The notes under the pieces were generated by a model. It saw nothing but the letters and a program-made list of their open reading frames with translations, was not told the origin of the DNA and searched no databases. Shown here one piece after another: positions 1-6,581 of a stretch of DNA of 64,000 bases (its first letter is position 1; the number at the start of each line of letters is the position of its first letter). Source of the DNA: Fibrobacter succinogenes (GTDB lineage: Bacteria > Fibrobacterota > Fibrobacteria > Fibrobacterales > Fibrobacteraceae); assembly GCA_902756345.1 (NCBI GenBank), contig CACVQR010000011.1, positions 1 through 64,000 on the forward strand, in the 5' to 3' direction. Both the position numbers and the translations under genes were made by a program.

Positions 1-1
1 G

Positions 2-223
2 ACACCGACTGTAGTTGTGTCTAGTAAAGGCTACGGTAGCAATGTGTATGATGGCTATGAAACTCAGTTGTGGGCGACTGATGTTGCACTTATCGAAGCA
101 CTCCTTAATGGTCGTTCACTTCGCGAAGATGATACAATGACCGGAGTGCTTTTTGAGACGCAAAATTTGGGTGTACGGACATCTAGATATTATGGAGCGG
201 CAATTCGCTGCATAAGGGATTGA
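2..223 (+). CDS. FISUMP domain protein, C-terminal fragment
   Basis: This is the open 3' end of a gene that starts before the window; the frame is open from base 2. The last residues, 'AAIRCIRD', match the usual end of the Fibrobacter succinogenes major paralogous domain (VRC[IV]K). The residues before it (ATDVALIEALL, GVRTSRYYGAAIRC) fit its last beta-strands. Three other genes in the window have the same ending. Proteins with this domain are mostly secreted or lipid-anchored and their function is unknown. The domain call rests on a short stretch and on the other copies nearby. Confidence 0.7.
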   Translation, partial: TPTVVVSSKGYGSNVYDGYETQLWATDVALIEALLNGRSLREDDTMTGVLFETQNLGVRTSRYYGAAIRCIRD

Positions 224-235
224 TTCTTTGCCTTA

Positions 236-1243
236 CTAGTTTTCGCTTGCGAGGTGGTCCAGATAAATCTTCTGGGCCTTGGCGTCGTACATCACCACGT
301 CGTAGAGTTCTCCGTCTTTACCGGTGCGCGATTCCACGAAGAGTCCGCTCATGAAGCCCTTTTCGGTGGGCAGGAATGCGCTGCGGCCTTCGGGCGATGT
401 CTTGAATTCAAGATAGCCCTGTTCCACATACCAGTCGCGAATGACTTTGTAGTAGATGCGTTCCATATTCTCGCCAACAAGGGTGTTCAGGCGGCGTGCG
501 ATTTCGCTCACGGGCACGGGCGTGTCTTCGGTGGGGTAATCGGCCAGCTGTTCGGCGGTCAGGTGGAATTTTTCCCTTTGCACGCGCTTCGGAGCGTATT
601 CCTGGTCGTCTTGAAAATCTTGAGCCTGGTTGGCCTTGCGCTTGGCAAAGCGTTCGTTTGCAATGTCGACGCACTTTTGAATGTTGTCCAAAATGAACTG
701 CTGCGCCTGTTGCCAGCACTGCGTATAAATGTTATGGTGTCCGCGCAGGTCCGATTCGCCCTTTTCGAATCCGTAGGTTTCGCCCTTGGCGGTGGGCAGG
801 TTGGCGTCGGTGCCGCTTTCGGTGGACTGTCTTTCGAGAATGCCTTCTTGCACCAGGAAGTTTGCCACGTCGGCATAGAGCAGGTGGTTCATGTTCTTGG
901 GCAAAAGTTCGTTCACGTTGCGCACCACGCGGGAAATCGAAACCGGGTAATCGAAGAAGCGGTAACCCTTCAGGGTTTCGGCGTCGATGGCCAAATCTTG
1001 CATGGCGGGCCTCGCGTTCTTCTTTGCTACGCGCGGCTTTTCGGCGGTGGGCATGGGGGCCACCTGGTCGTGGTTGAGCTGCTGCTGCAAAAGCGATGCG
1101 ACGTAGGCGAGGCACTTGCTGATGCGTTCCTGTTTGCAGGAATCCCCTTCGGGCAGGATTTCGTCTGTCAGGGGGTTGATTCCGCAAGAGAGCTTGCGCA
1201 GGTACATTTCGGCACGTTCGATAATCGCATTTTCAGAGGCCAT
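236..1243 (-). CDS. Hypothetical protein with duplicated winged-helix-like domain
   Basis: Predicted 335 aa. I start it at MASENAIIERAEM because GGAG lies 7 bases upstream; the longer frame would run into tmk on the other strand. It contains two related segments, roughly residues 110-220 and 235-335. Both read as '(T/Y)PVxxSxxxRxxNxLxxxNMxxxxYxxxxxxxVxxGxLE', then 'LPTxKG', then a Gly-rich turn and an amphipathic helix. That suggests an ancient duplication of a small helical or winged-helix domain. There is no signal peptide or membrane segment, so it is probably cytoplasmic. It is divergent from tmk with about 95 bases between the starts. I do not recognise the family. Confidence 0.75.
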   Translation of the reverse strand: MASENAIIERAEMYLRKLSCGINPLTDEILPEGDSCKQERISKCLAYVASLLQQQLNHDQVAPMPTAEKPRVAKKNARPAMQDLAIDAETLKGYRFFDYPVSISRVVRNVNELLPKNMNHLLYADVANFLVQEGILERQSTESGTDANLPTAKGETYGFEKGESDLRGHHNIYTQCWQQAQQFILDNIQKCVDIANERFAKRKANQAQDFQDDQEYAPKRVQREKFHLTAEQLADYPTEDTPVPVSEIARRLNTLVGENMERIYYKVIRDWYVEQGYLEFKTSPEGRSAFLPTEKGFMSGLFVESRTGKDGELYDVVMYDAKAQKIYLDHLASEN

Positions 1244-1339
1244 ACAAAACTCCATTCGTTGCAAAAAGCGTTGTAAAGATAGTATTTTCTTGGCGTACCA
1301 TAATTTTTTTCTACCTTTTAAAGTAATTGTGAATCTACT

Positions 1340-1969
1340 ATGAAAACGGCTAAGCATTTTTTTAGTTTAGAAGGTATCGACGGTTCGGGCAAAACGACCC
1401 AGATCGATATGCTGATTGATGCGCTCACCAAGGAAGGCTACTCCGTGGTGAAGCTGCGCGAACCGGGCGGCGCGAAGATTTCGGAACGCGTGCGCGAGAT
1501 TCTTTTGGACACGAGTTTCAAGGGAATCATGAGCGACAAGACCGAGCTTTTGTTGTATAATGCAGCACGCGCCCAAGTGATTGCCGAAATTATTCAGCCC
1601 GCGCTTGATGCAGGCAAGATCGTGATTGCCGATCGCTTTGCCTGGAGCACTTTTGCCTACCAGGGTTATGCCCGCGGCTTGGGCGCAGACCTTGTGCAGC
1701 GCCTGACCGAGATCACTTGCGACGGATGCTTTCCGGAACTAACCGTGGTGCTTGACATTGATGTGCAGCGGGGACGCGCGCGCACCGCGAAGCGGGGCGA
1801 GGCACCCGATCGACTGGAGAGCGAGAAGGCCGAATTTTTCGAGAGGGTGCGCAAGGGGTACCTTGCCGCGGCCCGCGACTACAGCGACTGCGTTGCGGCT
1901 ATCGATGCCGACCGCAGCCCCGATGTCGTATTCGCCGACTTGTATAAGCTTGTAAAGGCTAGACTCTAG
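1340..1969 (+). CDS. tmk: Thymidylate kinase
   Basis: Predicted 209 aa, the usual length for Tmk. It phosphorylates dTMP to dTDP with ATP, in the cytoplasm, for DNA precursor synthesis. The P-loop is GIDGSGKTT at residues 13-21. The dTMP-site loop follows as LREPGG (about 41-46), then the DR(F/Y) motif as ADRFAWST (about 96-103), with QGYARGLG after it. The lid region has Arg residues (RGRARTAKRGEAPDRLE) and an ESEKAEFFERVRKGYL helix. rsmA follows on the same strand after about 70 bases. Confidence 0.95.
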   Translation: MKTAKHFFSLEGIDGSGKTTQIDMLIDALTKEGYSVVKLREPGGAKISERVREILLDTSFKGIMSDKTELLLYNAARAQVIAEIIQPALDAGKIVIADRFAWSTFAYQGYARGLGADLVQRLTEITCDGCFPELTVVLDIDVQRGRARTAKRGEAPDRLESEKAEFFERVRKGYLAAARDYSDCVAAIDADRSPDVVFADLYKLVKARL

Positions 1970-2027
1970 AAAAATCGTTAAAGTATAACTTGAAAGGCCT
2001 GCAATTGAATTGCGGGCTTTTTATTTC

Positions 2028-2035
2028 TATCTTTG
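2028..2035 (+). promoter_or_regulatory. FCB-type -7 element before rsmA
   Basis: TATCTTTG matches the TAnnTTTG -7 element of Bacteroidota-type promoters and ends 5 bases before the rsmA ATG. Transcription would start at or next to the start codon, and there is no clear ribosome binding site. The promoter role is inferred from position and from the same motif before other genes here. Confidence 0.5.
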
Positions 2036-2040
2036 GCGGT

Positions 2041-2829
2041 ATGGATAGAGCAAGACGCCGTAAATTTGGCCAGAACTTTCTGGATGTACCTACCGCGCAG
2101 ATGATTGCGGGCGATTTGCCTGCGAATGCGGGCGACTGGGTGCTTGAAATCGGCCCTGGCCACGGCGCCTTGACGGAACACTTGATTGAGCGTGCCGTGC
2201 AACTCACTGCCGTCGAAATCGACGAGCAGTGCGTGGAATTTTTGCAAGAAAAATTCCAGGGCCGCGAGAACTTCCACATCGAAAACATTGATTTTCTGAA
2301 GTTTGACTTGCAGGCGTTTCTGGATGCCCATGAAAAGCCCTGGGTCACGGGAAACTTGCCGTACAATGTGTCTACGGCGATTATCGCGGGCCTGATGCCG
2401 AAACTGCATTTGACAAAGGGCTTCATGGGAATGGTGCAGCTCGAAGTCGCCGAGCGCATCTGTGCAAGCCCCTGCAGTAGCAATTACGGCAGTTTATCTG
2501 TGCTTGTGTCCGCCTACGCCGATACGCAGATTCTCCGCAAGATTGGCCCCGAGCATTTTACGCCGCGCCCCAATGTAGATAGCGCCACCATGCTCCTTAC
2601 GCCCAAGGCCGATGCGCTCGAGGCCCCCGAAGGATTCTTCGATTTCGTACGCGCCGCCTTCACCCAAAAGCGCAAGACGCTCGCCAACTCGTTCGGCCGC
2701 GCTTACGACAAAAAGAAAATCCAGGAAGCTATCGAGCTCCTGGATTATCCGACAACCGTTCGCGCCGAAGAACTTTCGCCCGCCCAGTTCCTTGAATTCT
2801 ACAAGGTGATTGTGGGCGAGCAGGCTTAA
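2041..2829 (+). CDS. rsmA: 16S rRNA (adenine1518/1519-N6)-dimethyltransferase
   Basis: Predicted 262 aa. RsmA (KsgA) dimethylates two adjacent adenines in helix 45 of 16S rRNA during small-subunit assembly. The N terminus has the family signature RRRKFGQNFL. SAM motif I is VLEIGPGHGALTEHL (about residues 36-50), the acidic ribose contact is in AVEIDEQC, and catalytic motif IV is TGNLPYN (NLPY). A C-terminal helical domain includes FTQKRKTLANSF. The frame opens earlier, at 1990, but the family starts just before RARRRKFGQNFL and a -7 element lies directly upstream, so I start at 2041. Its stop touches the stop of the converging peptide gene with no gap. Confidence 0.95.
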   Translation: MDRARRRKFGQNFLDVPTAQMIAGDLPANAGDWVLEIGPGHGALTEHLIERAVQLTAVEIDEQCVEFLQEKFQGRENFHIENIDFLKFDLQAFLDAHEKPWVTGNLPYNVSTAIIAGLMPKLHLTKGFMGMVQLEVAERICASPCSSNYGSLSVLVSAYADTQILRKIGPEHFTPRPNVDSATMLLTPKADALEAPEGFFDFVRAAFTQKRKTLANSFGRAYDKKKIQEAIELLDYPTTVRAEELSPAQFLEFYKVIVGEQA

Positions 2830-2955
2830 TTAGCCGAGTTCATCGCAATAATCATCGCAGCCTTCAGGCTCTTCGCCGCTGCCGGCGAGCAAGCAAGCCT
2901 GAGCTTCGAAATCGACGATTTCCATTTTCGGTGCTTCGTATTCTTTCTTTTCCAT
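2830..2955 (-). CDS. Small 'LLAGSG' peptide, copy 1
   Basis: A 41-aa gene. It begins MEKKEYEAPKMEIVDFEAQA, continues CLLAGSG, and ends with an acidic Cys-containing tail (EEPEGCDDYCDELG). The copy at 4071-4193 is identical or conservative through LLAGSG and then diverges except for the final DELG. Conserved front, variable tail and a G-S-G junction are what leader/core peptides look like. Bacteroidota have many small peptides of the 'KKEYxxPxxEVxxxE...LLAGS' kind, mostly uncharacterised. It lies 20 bases downstream of the secreted protein gene 2976-3929 and is probably cotranscribed. No maturase or transporter is visible nearby, so a modified-peptide role is only a hypothesis. Confidence 0.75.
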   Translation of the reverse strand: MEKKEYEAPKMEIVDFEAQACLLAGSGEEPEGCDDYCDELG

Positions 2956-2975
2956 AGTCTCTAATCCCCCGGTGA

Positions 2976-3929
2976 TTATTTCTGAATATTGGTGTTGCCG
3001 ATGAACATGCCCTTGTTTTGGGGCTTGCTGTTCAATTTGCGACCCTTGAGGTCATACCAGCCGTTTACCTTGACCATTTCGCCCGTGACTGTATTCCAGC
3101 GGGCAAGGCGGGTGGTGCCATCTTCTTCGACCAGCGTTACGTCGATTGTTTCGGGCAGTTCAACGATCGATTCGACGGACTTGGCGAGAGGAGTTTGACC
3201 TCTGTATTTAAGGTAGGCGCGCATGGGCGGAATATAGGCGCCAGCGCCCACTTTGGTGAAGTGGCCGGCTTGAACTTTGTTCTTGTCCTTGGCGGCGTAA
3301 CCGTAGACCTTGCCCAAGTCGGCATGGTCCTTGTCCCAGCGGATAAAATTGTAAGAACCTTCGAGAGCCCAGTCATTGGCGCCACTCTTGGGATTATGAA
3401 GTTCGCGTTCCAATTGGGCTTGAGTATGTTCGTTAACGAGTTGCAGGCCGCTCGCTGTAAATTCGATTTCCTTGATGTCCTGGCATTCTTTGCGCTGGGT
3501 ATCGGTAATCATGAGCAAGGCTCTGTGCGCGACACCATTACCTGGTGCGTTCGAAGCGAAAACATTCCATACGCCTTCGTCATTGGTAGTGAAAGCGTAA
3601 GGGTCATATAGCTCGATGCAAGAACTTTTCGGCGAATAGTTCATGGGGAGTACGATGGTCGAATTTGTGGCCAGTTTTGTACTGCGTTCTACCACGAGGT
3701 TGAATTCACCGCTAGAATTTACATCGATGCAGCTCTTGGTTGTGTCTAAAATTTCAATACGGGCATTTTCGTCGTTGACCGATTCCAAGTACAATGTGTT
3801 GTTGGATTTGTAGTAAGCTCCGCCCGGGAACTCGCAAGTCGCATCTTCGCTCGGCCTTTCGGCCCAAACAGTAGAAACAAGACAAGATAATGCCGCAACG
3901 GTAGCGGCTGTAAGAACTTTTCCGTTCAT
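2976..3929 (-). CDS. Secreted protein paralogous to its neighbour, copy 1
   Basis: Predicted 317 aa from MNGKVLTAATVAAL, chosen because GGAGG precedes this ATG; the frame opens 10 codons earlier. A signal peptide ends near STVWA-ER. Four-residue blocks shared with the copy at 4210-5160 include KSNNTLYLES(V/I)NDENA, (K/D)ECQ(D/G)IKEIEFTA, FIRWDKDHADLG and the whole C terminus (WYDLKGRKLNSKPQNKG, then MFIGNT). That tail resembles the 'DLxGRxLxxKPxxKGxYI' ends of Bacteroidota surface proteins. No catalytic motif is recognised. It is probably periplasmic or surface exposed, with an LLAGSG peptide gene directly downstream. Confidence 0.8.
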   Translation of the reverse strand: MNGKVLTAATVAALSCLVSTVWAERPSEDATCEFPGGAYYKSNNTLYLESVNDENARIEILDTTKSCIDVNSSGEFNLVVERSTKLATNSTIVLPMNYSPKSSCIELYDPYAFTTNDEGVWNVFASNAPGNGVAHRALLMITDTQRKECQDIKEIEFTASGLQLVNEHTQAQLERELHNPKSGANDWALEGSYNFIRWDKDHADLGKVYGYAAKDKNKVQAGHFTKVGAGAYIPPMRAYLKYRGQTPLAKSVESIVELPETIDVTLVEEDGTTRLARWNTVTGEMVKVNGWYDLKGRKLNSKPQNKGMFIGNTNIQK

Positions 3930-4010
3930 GATTCCTCCAATTTTTTTGGCGGAACGCAATGTAGAAAAATGAGGCTTGAACAGATGTTTTATTTATATTA
4001 CATGTAAAAT

Positions 4011-4043
4011 AAAAAAACAAGACAAATTGCTTTGCCTTGTTTT
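4011..4043 (-). terminator. Rho-independent terminator after peptide copy 2
   Basis: On the minus strand a 13-bp stem (arms 4014-4026 and 4031-4043, one G-U pair, 4-base loop) runs straight into a T-tract. It lies about 28 bases past the stop of the 40-aa peptide gene, so the upstream cassette ends here and the second cassette is a separate unit. Confidence 0.75.
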
Positions 4044-4070
4044 GCTAAATCTTGAACGGAGGCTTATATA

Positions 4071-4193
4071 TTAGCCGAGTTCGTCATCATAGACATAATT
4101 GGTTTGCTCTACGCCGCTGCCGGCAAGCAGGCAAGCCTGTGCTTCGAAATCCACGATTTCCATTTCCGGTGCTTTGTATTCTTTCTTTTCCAT
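4071..4193 (-). CDS. Small 'LLAGSG' peptide, copy 2
   Basis: A 40-aa gene, MEKKEYKAPEMEIVDFEAQA then CLLAGSG, with the tail VEQTNYVYDDELG. The first 27 residues differ from copy 1 at only two positions (E/K and K/E). The tail is different, and only the last four residues match. It follows the secreted protein gene 4210-5160 by 16 bases and is followed by a strong terminator, so the two genes form a cassette. Conservation of the leader with tail divergence argues that it is translated. Function unknown. Confidence 0.75.
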   Translation of the reverse strand: MEKKEYKAPEMEIVDFEAQACLLAGSGVEQTNYVYDDELG

Positions 4194-4209
4194 AACCAAC
4201 CTTTAATAA

Positions 4210-5160
4210 TTACTTTTGAACCTTGGTGTTGCCGATGAACATGCCCTTGTTTTGGGGCTTGCTGTTCAGCTTGCGACCCTTGAGGTCGTACCAGCCGTTT
4301 ACCTTTACGATTTCGCCCGTGGCCATGTTCCAGCGCGCAAGGCGGGTAGTGCCATTATTCTTGTCGATGAGCTTTACGCCAATCGTTTCGGGCAGTTCGA
4401 CGGCATCGGATTCAGTAGACTTTTGAAGAGCCTTGTCGCCTTTGTAAATCAGGTAAGCGCGCAGCGGCGGAACAAAGGCGCCTGCACCGACTTTGGTGAA
4501 CTGGCCGGCTTTGACTTCGCCCTTGTTCTTGGCGGCATAACCATAAACGGTACCCAGGTCGGCGTGATCCTTGTCCCAGCGGATAAAGCTGTAAGAGCCG
4601 CGCATAAGCCAGTCGCCCTGATTGCTGACTTCGCTTCTTAATGTAAGCTCGACGGAGGTCTGCGTAGAAACGCTCACGCCGGTAGCCGTGAATTCAATTT
4701 CCTTGATACCCTGGCATTCATCTTTACTAATATCGGTAATCATCAGCATGGGCCTGTGGGCGGTACCGTCGGCAATGTCATGCTTTTCGGCGGAAATCCA
4801 CATGCCGTTTTCGTCTTTGCCGTAGCTGAGGGGTTCGTACAGGTCGACGCATTCGTTTGCGGACTGGTAGTTTACCGGCAAGGTGATGGTAGAGTTTGCT
4901 GCCAGAGCCGTGCTGCGTTCAACAATGACTTTGAAGTTGCCGTTTCTACTGTTGCTGATGCAATTCGCGGCATCGTTATCGACTTCGACCTTTGCGTTTT
5001 CGTCGTTGATCGATTCCAGATACAGGGTGTTGTTGGACTTGAAGAATGCCCCACCCACAAAACTGCAAGTCGGATCGCCTTCGGGTCTTGCGGCCCAGGC
5101 GCTAGAAATTAAACTAGAAACAACTACTATAGTAGCAGTAGAAAGAACTTTGTTATTCAT
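4210..5160 (-). CDS. Secreted protein paralogous to its neighbour, copy 2
   Basis: Predicted 316 aa. The signal peptide is MNNKVLSTATIVVVSSLISS with cleavage near AWA-AR, and GGAGG lies 5 bases before the ATG. It is collinear with copy 1 along its whole length, including CxFxGG after the signal peptide, the KDECQGIKEIEFTATG block, RWDKDHADLG(T/K)VYGYAAK and the LKGRKLNSKPQNKG tail. A TATATTTG element lies about 27 bases upstream of the start. The peptide gene at 4071-4193 follows at once. I see no enzyme motif; envelope or surface location is inferred from the signal peptide. Confidence 0.8.
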   Translation of the reverse strand: MNNKVLSTATIVVVSSLISSAWAARPEGDPTCSFVGGAFFKSNNTLYLESINDENAKVEVDNDAANCISNSRNGNFKVIVERSTALAANSTITLPVNYQSANECVDLYEPLSYGKDENGMWISAEKHDIADGTAHRPMLMITDISKDECQGIKEIEFTATGVSVSTQTSVELTLRSEVSNQGDWLMRGSYSFIRWDKDHADLGTVYGYAAKNKGEVKAGQFTKVGAGAFVPPLRAYLIYKGDKALQKSTESDAVELPETIGVKLIDKNNGTTRLARWNMATGEIVKVNGWYDLKGRKLNSKPQNKGMFIGNTKVQK

Positions 5161-5187
5161 ATTTCCTCCAAATTAATTTGGCGCGCC

Positions 5188-5195
5188 CAAATATA
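5188..5195 (-). promoter_or_regulatory. FCB-type -7 element, upstream cassette
   Basis: TATATTTG on the minus strand, 27 bases before the ATG of the 316-aa secreted protein. Here the leader has room for the GGAGG site, unlike the leaderless cases in this window. Confidence 0.45.
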
Positions 5196-5253
5196 GAAAA
5201 ATATTCTTAATTTCAACTTTTATTTTTATTACAACCGAAATAAAAGTTTGGAT

Positions 5254-5280
5254 AAAAAAACAGCCGGGATAATCCGGTTG
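5254..5280 (-). terminator. Terminator after thioredoxin gene
   Basis: On the minus strand, a 7-bp stem with one mismatch (arms 5274-5280 and 5261-5267) is followed by seven T. It lies just past the stop of the thioredoxin-like gene at 5307. Confidence 0.65.
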
Positions 5281-5306
5281 CTCTCTTTAATGATATTTGA
5301 AACAAA

Positions 5307-6083
5307 TTATTTACAATTGAAGCCTTGCAGCTCAAGCCCGGCGCGCATTTCGCCGTAGGTCGAAGTACGCTTCATGTCCATCGCCTTCATGAATCGGCAA
5401 TCGTTGTCGATATGAATTTGCAAGCCCGTGAGGGTGGTGGTGACTTCGCCCTTGCCGCTTGCGCGCATTCTTGCGATAATGTCTTCGCGGTGGTCTTCCA
5501 TTTCGGGCGGAATGAATACGTCGGTCACGATGTCGACATTCTTGATTTCGGCGTCGCCGAATTCGAACGAGATAGTCACCAGGTTCTTGAGGCCGTTAAA
5601 CTGTCCGTTGACCTTGCAAACAAGGTTTTTCGGCGAATTCTTGGATTTCTTGGTGTTTTTGGCGGTGCTCTTCTTGGGCGTATACTGCATGGCGGCAAAG
5701 ATTTCTTCTTCTTTGACGACGCCCACGAGGCGGTTCACGATTTTGCCGTCTTTAATCAGGAAGAACGTGGGGAATGCCTGAATGGGGAGTGTTGCCTTGA
5801 TTTTGTCGATGCCCGGTTCGTCGATACCTACCGAGGCGACCTTGATGTCGCTATAGTTTTTAGCGATACCGATGAGTGTGGGAATCATGACGAGGCAGGG
5901 CGGGCAGCTGGTCGAAGAGATTTCGAGGATGACCGGCGTTTTGGATTTCATGATTTCTTTTTCGAAATTACTGTCGTTCACCTTGACGATTTTGATGTCG
6001 TCTGCAGCGTTTGCGGTGGTGAAGGCGCCTGCAGCAAGAATTGCGGCTGCGGCAAAAGTCGCGATGTGTTTCAGGATGTTCAT
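5307..6083 (-). CDS. Secreted thioredoxin-fold protein
   Basis: Predicted 258 aa with a signal peptide ending near TANA-AD. A thioredoxin domain covers about residues 28-135. The active site is SSTSCPPCLVMIP, a CPPC redox pair, and the cis-Pro loop is QAFPTFFLIKDGK. A basic linker (KKSTAKNTKKSKNSPKN) leads to a C-terminal domain of about 100 aa that I do not recognise, containing two Cys (NDCRFM and the final FNCK). It probably acts as a periplasmic disulfide reductase or isomerase. The terminator at 5254-5280 ends the unit; the neighbouring MutT gene upstream is on the same strand 39 bases away. Confidence 0.85.
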   Translation of the reverse strand: MNILKHIATFAAAAILAAGAFTTANAADDIKIVKVNDSNFEKEIMKSKTPVILEISSTSCPPCLVMIPTLIGIAKNYSDIKVASVGIDEPGIDKIKATLPIQAFPTFFLIKDGKIVNRLVGVVKEEEIFAAMQYTPKKSTAKNTKKSKNSPKNLVCKVNGQFNGLKNLVTISFEFGDAEIKNVDIVTDVFIPPEMEDHREDIIARMRASGKGEVTTTLTGLQIHIDNDCRFMKAMDMKRTSTYGEMRAGLELQGFNCK

Positions 6084-6122
6084 GACAATAAAATAGCAAA
6101 TTGCTTGAGTGATAGAAAAAAG

Positions 6123-6509
6123 CTATTGCGCTTCGATGGCTTCGACGACTTTGATGTCGGCGGGCAGCCAGTCGACGGAATGCAGTTCTGCAGGGGCGAG
6201 CCACTTGGCTGCCTCGTGCTCCAAAAGTTCCGGCGCCTTGCCGCCGGCAATCGTGCAAAAGTAGCAGTGCATGGTCAGGTGGAAGGCGGGGTAGTCGTGT
6301 TCCACGGTACAAAGAAATTTACCCACGTTCACTTGGATGGCGAGTTCTTCTTGGAGTTCGCGCTTGAGTGCTTGCTGCGGGGTCTCGCCGCTTTCCATTT
6401 TGCCGCCAGGGAACTCCCAGAACCCCTTGTGTTCGCCGTAGCCGCGTTGCGTAGCAAAAATCTTGTCGCCATCTTGAATGATTCCTGCTACAACTTCGAT
6501 ATGTTTCAT
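6123..6509 (-). CDS. mutT: Nudix hydrolase, MutT (8-oxo-dGTP diphosphatase) type
   Basis: Predicted 128 aa, the normal MutT length. The Nudix box is complete: GGKMESGETPQQALKRELQE then ELAI (Gx5Ex7REUxEExGU, with I in place of the last G region). The N terminus VVAGIIQDGDKIFATQRGYG and the FPGGK entry are typical of MutT. It would hydrolyse 8-oxo-dGTP and so prevent A:T to C:G changes, but related Nudix enzymes use other nucleotides. A TAAATTTG element ends 5 bases before the ATG with no ribosome site between, so the mRNA may be leaderless. Confidence 0.85.
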   Translation of the reverse strand: MKHIEVVAGIIQDGDKIFATQRGYGEHKGFWEFPGGKMESGETPQQALKRELQEELAIQVNVGKFLCTVEHDYPAFHLTMHCYFCTIAGGKAPELLEHEAAKWLAPAELHSVDWLPADIKVVEAIEAQ

Positions 6510-6514
6510 GAAGC

Positions 6515-6522
6515 CAAATTTA
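6515..6522 (-). promoter_or_regulatory. FCB-type -7 element before mutT
   Basis: TAAATTTG on the minus strand, 5 bases before the mutT ATG. No Shine-Dalgarno sequence fits in the gap. Confidence 0.5.
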
Positions 6523-6581
6523 TGTAAAATTTTTACGGGAGAGGTCTTGAACAGCCCTTTTTTGGTTATTTTATATCTAGT

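Noticed and set aside
254-1276. 340-codon plus-strand frame opposite the first minus-strand gene
   Set aside because: It mirrors the codon pattern of the real minus-strand gene. It has odd composition and no ribosome site or motif.
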